Source of the DNA: Desulforamulus hydrothermalis Lam5 = DSM 18033
GTDB taxonomy: Bacteria; Bacillota; Desulfotomaculia; Desulfotomaculales; Desulfotomaculaceae
Length of the DNA: 64,000 nucleotides
Assembly: GCF_000315365.1 (NCBI RefSeq)
Contig: NZ_CAOS01000008.1
Coordinates: forward strand, 1-64,000
Reading direction: 5' to 3'
The notes under the pieces were generated by a model, which made no database searches, was not told the origin of the DNA, and saw nothing but the letters and a program-made list of their open reading frames with translations. Each line of letters opens with the position of its first letter. Position 1 is the stretch's first letter. The translations under genes were made by a program, and so were the position numbers. Shown one piece after another: positions 38,989 to 46,513 of the stretch.

Positions 38989-39064
38989 ATGAGTAACAAA
39001 GGCAGAAAATACAACAAAGAATTTAAGTTAGTAGCTGTAAAGAGGAGGAAAATGCTATTTTAAA
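38989..39064 (+). pseudogene. IS3 orfA, 5' fragment
   Basis: MSNKGRKYNKEFKLVAVK is the start of an IS3-family OrfA with its helix-turn-helix. Ten bases before the ISL3 junction the frame jumps to the orfA end (GAG GAA AAT GCT ATT TTA), so an internal deletion preceded or accompanied decay. Confidence 0.75.
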
Positions 39065-40404
39065 GGCTCTAAAATAAATGTTGGGGTGACAGGAAAAAGA
39101 AAAGCATTTGGTCGAATACCTTAGTCGCCAAACCAAACCCTCAAAGAGGAGGTATTCTTCCAAATGCAATTTCAGTCTATCAGAAATTTTATTAATTTGA
39201 AAGATGTTATTATTAGCAATGTTGAGCATTTTGACAGCCACTCTGAAATCTCTCTATCAATGCCCGTTAGACCCCATAAGTGCCCTGCTTGTGGGACATT
39301 AACTAAATCTATCCATGACTACCGAACTCAAAAGATTAAGGATATTCCCTGGCTAAATAAACCCCTTTACTTAATATATCGCAAGCGACGATATAACTGC
39401 CGTAAATGTAACAAGAAGTTTTACGAACAAGTTGACTTTATCGGTAAATATCAAAGAATGACTAAACGACTGATTATGGCCGTTGTGGATAGGCTCCGCT
39501 CAAACTCCAGTATGTGCTCTGTCGCTGATGATTTTTCTCTCTCTCCATGTACTATCACTAGAATCTTTGATTACCTATCCTATAGCCTTAAGGAATTGCC
39601 TACTGTCCTCTCTATTGATGAGTTTAAAGGCACTACTGACAAAGGTAAATACCATTGCATTCTGGCTGATCCCATTAGTTCCAAAGTCCTTGACATCCTT
39701 GAAAGCCGTACCCAGGATTATCTGGTTAGCTACTTTAAAAAGTTTAATAATCTCGATAAGGTTAAGTATGTTGTTATTGATATGTGGGGCCCTTATAAGC
39801 GGGCTGCCGAACTGGTTTTTCCTAACGCTACGATTGTTATTGATCGCTTTCACTACGTCAGAAACTGCATTTGGGCTATTGATAAGGTCAGAAAACGTGT
39901 TCAGCAGTCTTTACCTTATGAAAAACGCCGATTTTTAAAATTCAGCCGTAGACTCCTTCTCTCAAGACCCGATAAGTTAAGCGATGATTCTAAAATCAAA
40001 TTGGCCAACATCCTTCGTTTTAATGATGAACTTAGAGTTTCTTATCTTTTGAAAGAACAGTTCATGGATTTTGTAAAGGCAAGTTCCTCTGTTGAAGCAG
40101 AATCAAAACTTAACCGGTGGCTAAATCTCGTTAAACAACATAAAATCAAAGAATTTTACTACCTGGCTAATACAATCGTAAACTGGAAAACTGAAATTCT
40201 AAATTCATTTGATGTCCCTTACTCAAATGGGTGTATTGAAGGCTACAACAACAAAATTAAAGTCATCAAGCGTAATGCTTTTGGTTTTAGAAATTTTAAT
40301 AGATTCCGCTCACGTATTCTTCACTGCTGCGCTTAATTTTGGACATAAAAATATGGCGACAGGTATCCGTAGACACCTGTCACCCCAACATTTGACATAG
40401 AGCC
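39065..40404 (+). mobile_element. Complete ISL3-family insertion sequence (1340 bp)
   Basis: The 29-bp terminal inverted repeats begin GGCTCT and end GTTGGGGTGACAGG (39065-39093), and match CCTGTCACCCCAAC...AGAGCC at 40376-40404. A single intact transposase lies between them. The element is flanked by the direct repeat TTTTAAA. Joining the flanks restores the reading [14 protein letters not shown] of the host IS3 orfA, which proves the insertion point. ISL3 elements usually make an 8-bp duplication; only 7 bases are certain here. Confidence 0.92.
39164..40336 (+). CDS. ISL3-family transposase
   Basis: The 390-residue DDE transposase has N-terminal zinc-finger cysteines (CPACGTLTKSIHDYRTQKI and CRKCNKKF), a helix-turn-helix (SVADDFSLSPCTITRIFDY) and the catalytic core with LSIDEFKG, VVIDMWGPYKRAAELVFPNA, DRFHYVRN and YSNGCIEGYNNKIKVIKRNAFGFRNF. 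Length and motifs fit full-length ISL3 transposases. The frame is intact with inverted repeats on both sides, so the copy could be active. Confidence 0.95.
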   Translation: MQFQSIRNFINLKDVIISNVEHFDSHSEISLSMPVRPHKCPACGTLTKSIHDYRTQKIKDIPWLNKPLYLIYRKRRYNCRKCNKKFYEQVDFIGKYQRMTKRLIMAVVDRLRSNSSMCSVADDFSLSPCTITRIFDYLSYSLKELPTVLSIDEFKGTTDKGKYHCILADPISSKVLDILESRTQDYLVSYFKKFNNLDKVKYVVIDMWGPYKRAAELVFPNATIVIDRFHYVRNCIWAIDKVRKRVQQSLPYEKRRFLKFSRRLLLSRPDKLSDDSKIKLANILRFNDELRVSYLLKEQFMDFVKASSSVEAESKLNRWLNLVKQHKIKEFYYLANTIVNWKTEILNSFDVPYSNGCIEGYNNKIKVIKRNAFGFRNFNRFRSRILHCCA

Positions 40405-40726
40405 TTTTAAAAAAGCAGCGGCCATCTTCGCAAACCCCCGAAAATAAGATATCAATTTATAGATGCACACCGCTTCGAATTCAGGGTGGAGAAGATATGC
40501 CAAGTGCTTGAAGTGTCAAGAAGCGGTTATTATAGCTGGCGTAAAAGGCCAAAAAGCAAACGTAAAAAGGCTAATGAAAAATTGTTGGAAGAGATCAAGG
40601 ACATCCATAGAAGATCCCTGGGCCTATACGGGGTCAGGAAGATCACTAAGGAACTAAACAACAAAAAGAAGATAAAATGTGGTCATAACCGGGTATATAA
40701 GCTCATGAAGGAAAACGGATGGTTTT
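40405..40726 (+). pseudogene. IS3 orfA end and orfB 5' fragment
   Basis: After the ISL3 copy the orfA tail [15 protein letters not shown] reaches its stop. orfB continues in the -1 frame from 40441: [55 protein letters not shown]. The DDE catalytic core is entirely missing because the gene is cut at 40726 by another IS-type terminal repeat. Confidence 0.8.
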
Positions 40727-40996
40727 GTCAACACAAAAGTTGACCACTTGTGATAAAGTAAAAGTTAACCGGCCCCGATATTAAATGGTAAAGTGACAGA
40801 TAATTCTGCCTGCAATAGCACTTATCATTATTCATTATTAAGTTGTTGAGATGTGTTTGCTTTGGTAAAAACTGTTCCTTAAGCGGTGCGGGTGGGGAAA
40901 CTTTTCGTTTGTAACGTGTGACCTCTTCCACAGAAGGGAGTGTACAAAATTTTGTGTAATTGGATTATTCCGTCAGATATTGGGTAGGCTTATAGT
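40727..40996. other. Gene-free stretch with an IS-like terminal repeat
   Basis: It starts with TGTCAACACAAAAGTTGACC and a second AGTTAACC motif about 25 bases later, the multiple-motif end seen in IS21-like elements. The rest is AT-rich and shows no convincing gene. A 67-codon minus frame here has no recognisable family. Confidence 0.4.
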
Positions 40997-41138
40997 GGCT
41001 CTTACCTGTCGGGAGGATAGGGCGTGGCTTTGGAGCAACCCGAGCGCCCGCAGGGTTCTGCCGGAGGTAGCTGGGAATATTATTCCCAGTTTTCTTCCTT
41101 TTATGACTATCTCCGGAAGAACTAAAGCGATAAACCCG
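40997..41138 (+). ncRNA. Structured RNA-like element, copy A
   Basis: About 142 bases that fold into two main stems. Stem 1 is CCTG(T)CGGG 41005-41013 with CCCGCAGG 41047-41054, enclosing AGGATAGGGC and GAGCAACCCGAGCG. Stem 2 is GTTCT/AGAAC (41055-41059/41118-41122) plus CCGGAGGTAG/CTATCTCCGG, capped by the hairpin CTGGGAA/TTCCCAG. A second copy at 46326-46470 keeps all stems with many compensatory changes but conserves the loop motifs. No ORF. Strand is inferred; identity is unknown (see findings). Confidence 0.6.
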
Positions 41139-41454
41139 TTACCTAACCCATTGTTTTTAGGCAATCCCTGGCTGAACTCTATCTCCAAAGTATATTGCAA
41201 GTTGGGAGATACAATTCCTCATTCCCGGATTGGCGTAGTCCACTTCTTTGAGATTGATTCTGTTGCCAGCATCGTAAGTTGGGTAAACAGTTTTTCTTGG
41301 CTTCTTAAGCCCATTTGTTTTATGGGATGGGAATTATGCAATTGGCTCTAATTACCCTTTTTACCCCGGTGATTCAGTTTAATGATTGCCTGGCCGCGCA
41401 GCTTTAAAGCCTGCAAGTATATGTATTCGGCGTCATAACCGGCAGGCCTGATAT
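41139..41454. other. Gene-free stretch
   Basis: No family-like reading frame, no obvious repeat. It lies between the structured element and the truncated istB copy and is probably transposon debris. Confidence 0.4.
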
Positions 41455-42000
41455 GCGGCATTCCCGGAATATAAATCTCTCGAATCCTTCAATCCGGCTG
41501 AACAACAATCCTTAAGTAAAATGCAGTTACAACAACTGAAGGAATTACTATGGGTTGAGCAGGCATACAATCTCATATTGCTTAGGTCTCCTGGAGTCGG
41601 AAAAACCCATTTGGCTATTGGCTTGGGTATTGAGGCTATTCGCCGGGGGTATAAAGTCAGCTTTATTCAGATGGATGCCCTGATTCACCTGTTTAAGACT
41701 CAGGAAATCACCCGCAGCGGCCGGGTTAGGATCAAACGGATAATTTCCTCAGACTTGGTCATAATTGATGACCTGGGCATTCCCGCCTCTAACGCAATAA
41801 CGATGTTTTACAAGCAGATCATTCTCCGAAAAGGTCTGCCTTTTGAGGTGAAACTTCCGGATCATCCGCTCGACGTCAGCCGCATGACAACAGAACAGCT
41901 GAACACGGAGCTGGAAAAGGGCTATGCCCAGATGCAAAACGGACAAACGCTTTCGGCCGAGCAGGCGTTTGCTGATATCCGCAAGAAATACGGCGTATGA
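41455..42000 (+). pseudogene. IstB fragment fused in frame to a RelB/DinJ-type antitoxin end
   Basis: Bases 41455-41775 are nearly identical to the middle of the istB gene at 43699-44454, reverse complemented. They include the Walker A region, here changed from GPPGVGKT to RSPGVGKT, and end at VIIDDL. From 41776 the frame continues as GIPASNAITMFYKQIILRKG and ends ADIRKKYGV, the C-terminal part of a RelB/DinJ antitoxin. GACCTG is shared at the join. The chimera opens at ATG 41521 (159 codons) but has neither a full ATPase nor an antitoxin DNA-binding half. A toxin remnant follows at once. Confidence 0.75.
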
Positions 42001-42274
42001 ACTATGAAATTCAGTTAACCCCGGAAGCTCAAGATGACCTGCGCAACATTTTTGAGTACATTGCGCACGATTTGCAGTCTGTTTAGCATGCGGCAGGTCA
42101 GCTTGACCGTCTGGAGAAAGGAATCGCTTCGCTGCATCAAATGCCGGAGCGTTTCCGCACATACGGCAAAGAGCCGTGGCACAGCCGCAATCTGCGCATC
42201 ATGCCCGTGGGCAATTATCTGATTTTTATATTCCGGATCATGATAAAGGGATGGTCACAATCCTTCGGTGTTGA
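42001..42274 (+). pseudogene. Inactivated RelE/ParE-family toxin gene
   Basis: The start codon at 42001 overlaps the antitoxin stop region (TGAACTATG). The frame reads MNYEIQLTPEAQDDLRNIFEYI, meets an in-frame TAG after LQSV, then continues GQLDRLEKGIASLHQMPERF and EPWHSRNLRIMPVGNYLIF. A one-base loss in a T run then shifts the frame before YIPDHDKGMVTIL. The last ~15 residues are missing because a terminal repeat (TGTCAATAGATTTGACCC) begins at 42276. Three lesions make it a clear pseudogene. Confidence 0.8.
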
Positions 42275-42275
42275 T

Positions 42276-43075
42276 TGTCAATAGATTTGACCCACCTTGT
42301 GCAAATAAATCTGACCCACCTGAATACCCAAAATAATAAAACAATTACCGAATGAGAGAAGCATGATTGGGTTAATTGCTTCGCCTCAAATCAATGATAC
42401 CGGCTGCTGCCACCTGTCAAGGCAGCAAAACTTTAGCATTTGAAGGCTCCGTTCAAGCTCAAAAGAACATGAGGTTATAGGTTTTCATTTTAACAGGTTG
42501 TTTTCTGGTTTTGGCAGGAAGAACGACTCCTATCTTTGCGTCAGCAATACCGGGATATGCCTGTTTCGGTTTTTTACGATCAGCTAGTGGACCAAGGCGA
42601 GATCCTGCCCAAGGAAGTTTCTTACGCTACGGTTTACCGGTACACGGGCTGATTGCCAGAGATGCACCTGCAAAGCAAGAAAGAAAACGTTTTGCTTATG
42701 ATAAAGTTAATATTTTGCGGCAGGGTGATATGTCAGTAGGACCGTATCTTTTGCTTAACGGCCGGAAAACCAAGACTTTCCTCTTCGGGTTTATTGATGA
42801 TTGCTCCAGAATTGTGCCCTTTGCCCAGTTTACTGTCTCCGTGAAGTTTGATGCCCTTAAAAACGTATTCAAGGAGGCCTTGATCAGACGGGGCATACCT
42901 AAGATTGTATACGTTGATAATGGCAAGATTTACCGGGCAGATACTTTTCATATCGCCTGCGCCGGTCTGGGGATTGTGTTGACCCATACCAAGCCTTATG
43001 ATGCGGCCAGTAAAGGGAAAATTGAGCGTTTTTTCGGTACGGTTAAGACCAGGTTTTTTCCACTTTTAAAACCTT
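42276..43075 (+). mobile_element. Remnant of a TGACCCACC-ended insertion sequence
   Basis: The left end TGTCAATAGATTTGACCCACC is followed 15 bases later by a second TCTGACCCACC motif, as in IS21-like or related two-motif ends. About 230 bases without a gene follow, then a damaged DDE transposase (42510-43069). No right end is visible before the CRISPR region, so the element is truncated. Confidence 0.55.
42510..43069 (+). pseudogene. Frameshifted, 3'-truncated DDE integrase-type transposase
   Basis: The first part (LRQQYRDMPVSVFYDQLVDQ, then SYATVYRY) lies in one frame up to ~42645. The catalytic core continues in the next frame: KRFAYDKVNILRQGDMSVGPY, FIDDCSRIVPFAQF, YVDNGKIYRADTF, ASKGKIERFFGTVKTRFF. 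This is the rve-type D-D-E core, with D in RQGD, D in VDNG and E in KIERFF. The C-terminal domain is missing. Confidence 0.75.
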
Positions 43076-43279
43076 CAATTTCACGCATTAGTCTGATATA
43101 CTCTTGCTGAGGCACTGTCAACAACCTTTCTTTCCCCCTAACCGTCATTGTGTGGCAACTTTAACGGTAGGGTAAGAGTATGCTGTTGGCAAGTGTCTTT
43201 TTTATTACTGCCGATGGCAATCAAACTCTAAAGTTTTTGGTTGCCAAACTCCTTTGTCAAACGTAACGCTAATTAAACG
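43070..43279. other. Gene-free stretch left of the CRISPR array
   Basis: AT-rich sequence with repeated TTGGCAA-like words but no gene. If the array is transcribed leftward, as its repeat suggests, this is the trailer side; a leader here is not excluded. Confidence 0.4.
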
Positions 43280-43648
43280 GTTTCAATTCCTTATAGGTAG
43301 GCTAATAACTGGTTAGCCTGGTTAGCCTGGCTTCCCAAGTGTTTCAATTCCTTATAGGTAGGCTAATAACGTATACTCGTCGAATTTTGCTTTACCGTTG
43401 CCGATGTTTCAATTCCTTATAGGTAGGCTAATAACGTAAATCTCGGACGGAAGGCGACCTTTTTGCACGGTTTCAATTCCTTATAGGTAGGCTAATAACC
43501 CTTCCAGGTGGACCGGCATGTTATCAATGCGGATTTTGTTTCAATTCCTTATAGGTAGGCTAATAACCTATTGTCACCTGCAGTTCCTCACGTTTTTCCT
43601 TGTTTCAATTCCTTATAGGTAGGCTAATAACGTCTTGAGAGAAGGAGT
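43280..43648 (-). CRISPR. CRISPR array, six repeats plus the left half of a split spacer
   Basis: Six identical 30-bp repeats (GTTTCAATTCC...GCTAATAAC) start at 43280, 43341, 43406, 43470, 43538 and 43602. The five complete spacers are 31, 35, 34, 38 and 34 bases. Read on the minus strand the repeat ends in ATTGAAAC, the usual 5' handle of type I-B-like crRNAs, so transcription is probably leftward. After the sixth repeat, 17 bases of spacer (43632-43648) run into an IS21 end. No cas genes lie in the window. Confidence 0.95.
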
Positions 43649-43698
43649 TGTGACCGTCAAGTACTTTTGAACAAATTTCGGTAAATAATTTTTAGCAT

Positions 43699-44454
43699 CT
43701 AATTATTTCCAAAAATGGATTTGCGATGTTTGATTCGGTAGCTGTCACCACTTAAATGAACCACCTCACTTTTATGGATTATGCGATCCAAAATTGCGGT
43801 TGTAATTGCCGGATCACCGAGCAACTCTCCCCAATCTTCAGGACCTTTGTTAGAGGTAATTATCAGAGAGGTTTGGCCATAGAGCCGGTTGACCAGTTGG
43901 AAGAACATATTGGCTTCATTGCGGTCCATGGCCATAAACATCAGGTCATCAATTATGACCAAGTCTGAGGAAATTATCCGTTTGATCCTAACCCGGCCGC
44001 TGCGGGTGATTTCCTGAGTCTTAAACAGGTGAATCAGGGCATCCATCTGAATAAAGCTGACTTTATACCCCCGGCGAATAGCCTCAATACCCAAGCCAAT
44101 AGCCAAATGGGTTTTTCCGACTCCAGGAGGCCCAAGCAATATGAGATTGTATGCCTGCTCAACCCATAGTAATTCCTTCAGTTGTTGTAACTGCTTTTTA
44201 CTTAAGGATTGTTGTTCAGCCGGATTGAAGGATTCGAGAGATTTATATTCCGGGAATGCCGCCCATTTCAACCGCTTTTCCTGGTGTTTTTCTTCCCGTT
44301 TATGCAGCTCATACTGGATGAGTTGATGTAGAAACTCCCGGCAGGTAAGTTGTTTGGCCTCTGCGTCTATTAAAAAATCATCAAGAATCTTTGCTGTTTC
44401 AGAAAAATTCAACAACTTCATTTGCTGTTTTAATTCAGCGGTTACTCCTGGCAT
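43699..44454 (-). CDS. istB: IS21 helper ATPase IstB
   Basis: The 251-residue AAA+ ATPase has Walker A LLGPPGVGKTHLAIGLG (~105), Walker B SSDLVIIDDLMF, then NMFFQLVNRLYGQTSLIITSNKGPEDW and GDPAITTAILDRIIHKSE. It loads the IstA transposase onto target DNA. It overlaps the istA end by 13 bases, the normal coupling. A truncated near-identical copy lies at 41455-41775, so this element or a sister was more widely present here. Confidence 0.95.
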   Translation of the reverse strand: MPGVTAELKQQMKLLNFSETAKILDDFLIDAEAKQLTCREFLHQLIQYELHKREEKHQEKRLKWAAFPEYKSLESFNPAEQQSLSKKQLQQLKELLWVEQAYNLILLGPPGVGKTHLAIGLGIEAIRRGYKVSFIQMDALIHLFKTQEITRSGRVRIKRIISSDLVIIDDLMFMAMDRNEANMFFQLVNRLYGQTSLIITSNKGPEDWGELLGDPAITTAILDRIIHKSEVVHLSGDSYRIKHRKSIFGNN

Positions 44455-46069
44455 ATCAGGCCTCCATTCATAATTTGTTGATAAATTTTAATATCTCGCA
44501 CCTGAGGTTTGGTTTTCAGTTTGCTTCGGTCTGTTTCGTCTAAAGGCTTAATTTCTGGTGAAACATCTTTATATACGGGTTTTCCCAAAGTATCCTGTTC
44601 TTTAAAATGCTTTACAGCGTCAACAAAATCTGTTGCACTAAACAACTTGTGTTTCAAACAATATCCCAGCGCCTTTGCAATTACCTGCGTGCTTAAATCC
44701 GTGATATTTTGCTGGATTAATTGCAACTGATCCCGGATATATCGTGGTTTTTGTTCCCGGATTTTTTCGAGAAATGCTCTGGCCTGTGAAGGGTCGTTAA
44801 AAAGGTTAGCTACACTGTCAATATACTTGTCAATTCCCTTGGAACGGTCCCGGCTGTGATTATTATTTTTAATCAGCTTGCCTTTTTCATGACATATATT
44901 GTGCCTGGCCAGTTCCTGGCGGTAGCTTGGTCATAAATTACCAGGACATTATCATCAACTACTTCGACCAAGACTTCTTTATCCATGCCGTCGTATGTTC
45001 CCAACGGAACCGAGTAGCGATTGCCGTTGTACCAAACAGTATTGTCTTTTCGAACTCGTCTTGTTATACTATTGGTACAACTTATTTCCATTTTTTCAAG
45101 AACCGGTCGAAGGTGTTGTTTTTCGAGTACGAACACTTCCGCCGGTATTTTCTTTGTCGTGTTATGCTTCTTTCCGTTACCTGTCCGTTCTAGCCAGGCC
45201 AAGCAATCTTCGTTTAGCTTGTCCAGGTTAAAAAACATCCGATGTTTAGCAAAGTTCTTTTTTACGTATCCCACTACGTTTTCTGTCCGTCCTTTGCTCT
45301 CTGGGTCCTGTTTACGGCACATGTAGATTTGAAAACCCCGTTTTTTCGCATAAGCGGCAAATTCATGCGTCATAATCAGGTCTCCGTAGTTTTCGCTGAC
45401 CAGGATAAGATGATCTTGGTCGTAGACAATCTCTTTTGTCATACCACCAAAGTATGCAAAAGCATTTTCATGAATCTGGATAACATCTGCCGTTGTAAAG
45501 GGCCGGTCAAGCCACGCCACGTATTTATACCGGGAATGGGACAGCACAAAGGTAATGAACCAAAGTTTGATTAGATTCCCTTTGATATTTTTAAGTTTGG
45601 TCTCACCAAAATCAACCTGCATCTGATAACCCATGGGCGGGTCTTCGACGGCTTCGTACTGCCTTTTATGTATGGTTTTCGGGATATCATGCTCCTTTCT
45701 TAATCTAGATACATAATTTCTTACGGTACTCTCACAGACATCTACCTCCGGGTGCCTTTCTAATAACCAGTCCAGTACCTGAGCTGCTGAAAAATCCGGA
45801 TATTCCTTAAGCCACGATAAAATTTCTCCACCAACACAGTCCAGCTTTTTCTGCCGGGTCTTCAATTCTTTAATGGCCTTCTCTAATTCATCTGGCTCAA
45901 GCCTTTCGTACTTGTACACGGTATTTCTGGAAATGCCTAAATGTCTGGCTATCTGTGATACATTTAATCCTAACTCCTTAAGCCGGTGTATTTCTAAATA
46001 CATGCTCCACCTTTCCGCAATTTTCATTATACCCTCTCCCAATGATGATTGAATTGCCAGTTCAATCAT
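44442..46069 (-). pseudogene. istA: IS21 transposase IstA, disrupted by a one-base frameshift
   Basis: The first 398 codons encode the helix-turn-helix (VSQIARHLGISRNTVYKYERL) and the DDE core with QVDFGETKLK, IVYDQDHLILVSENYGD and SKGRTENVVGYVKKNF. After VIYDQATA the frame ends in a false tail. In the next frame the expected sequence continues as QELARHNICHEKGKLIKNNN, then RDRSKGIDKYIDSV, to 44442. One base is therefore missing near 44918-44923. Corrected length would be ~540 residues. A sequencing error or true decay are both possible. Confidence 0.88.
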
Positions 46070-46149
46070 ACAGGAAAGGTATATTGTGGTAAATACTGTT
46101 CATTTTTATTTAGCGGAATCTGTTAATTATATTTTAGCGGTTACAGAGT

Positions 46150-46198
46150 CTGCGGCTGAGCCTATCCAGTTTCAATTCCTTATAGGTAGGCTAATAAC
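46150..46198 (-). CRISPR. Right part of the split CRISPR array (19-base half spacer and one repeat)
   Basis: Bases 46150-46168 complete the spacer interrupted by IS21. An identical 30-bp repeat follows at 46169-46198. With minus-strand transcription this is the leader-proximal repeat. Only 61 bases remain before the end of an IS3 element. Confidence 0.93.
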
Positions 46199-46259
46199 TT
46201 GGTTATCCTGACGTTTTTCGATATAGGAAAAACCGGGTTTCTGGAGTTGTCAAATTTGG
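46199..46259. other. Possible truncated CRISPR leader
   Basis: The 61 bases between the last repeat and the IS3 terminal repeat are on the predicted leader side. They hold no repeat and no gene. CRISPR leaders are usually longer, so the IS3 insertion may have removed most of it. Confidence 0.35.
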
Positions 46260-46325
46260 TTTAGTCCCTAAACTCGTAATTTTAGAAAATGTTAATAAGT
46301 GGATTCCTTCTGGAAATACTATATT

Positions 46326-46470
46326 CAGCTCTTATCTACTGGCAGGATAGGGCAATGCTGGAGAGCAACCCGAGCGGCCAGTAGAGTTCTGCTGGGGATA
46401 GCCAGGGAATCGTTTGATTACCCTGGTATCTTCTTTATCTATCCCTGGGAGAACCAAGCGGTAAACTCCG
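46326..46470 (+). ncRNA. Structured RNA-like element, copy B
   Basis: Same architecture as copy A. Stem 1 is CTACTGGC 46336-46343 with GCCAGTAG 46377-46384, again enclosing AGGATAGGGC and GAGCAACCCGAGCG. Stem 2 is GTTCT/AGAAC (46386-46390/46450-46454) plus CTGGGGATAG/CTATCCCTGG, capped by CCAGGG/CCCTGG. Stem sequences differ from copy A in paired fashion while loops are conserved, the mark of a selected RNA fold. It lies inside an IS3 element, opposite to the orfB strand. Confidence 0.6.
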
Positions 46471-46513
46471 GGGGTTCGGGGGCAGAGCCCCTGAATAATT
46501 AACGTATACGCTT

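Larger units (their letters stand above)
38941..40726 (+). mobile_element. IS3-family remnant, split by an ISL3 copy
   Basis: It begins with TGGACACTCCGAACTGAG, an IS3-type terminal repeat. It contains the start of orfA at 38989 and, beyond the ISL3 insertion, the end of orfA plus the first ~95 codons of orfB. orfA has lost about 60 codons between VAVK and EENAILKK. orfB is cut off at 40726, where another terminal repeat (TGTCAACACAAAAGTTGACC) starts. The element is dead. Confidence 0.75.
43649..46145 (-). mobile_element. IS21-family element inserted in a CRISPR spacer (2497 bp)
   Basis: The ends TGTGACCGTCAAG... (43649) and the reverse complement TGTAACCGCTAAAA... (46145) are related inverted repeats, each with an internal CGGTAAAT/CGCTAAAT block. 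A 4-bp direct repeat GAGT flanks the element (43645-43648 and 46146-46149). Removing the element and one GAGT restores a 36-base spacer between two CRISPR repeats. It carries istA (frameshifted) and istB. Confidence 0.92.

Noticed and set aside
40728-40931. 67-codon minus-strand protein
   Set aside because: No recognisable family, no ribosome-binding site, and it overlaps an IS terminal repeat.
40997-41138. Group I or group II intron
   Set aside because: No domain V-like hairpin, no intron-encoded protein and no conserved group I core motifs; the two-stem fold is too small.
43310-43340. Internal GGTTAGCCT tandem repeat in the first spacer as a separate repeat array
   Set aside because: Only two copies within one spacer; it does not recur elsewhere.
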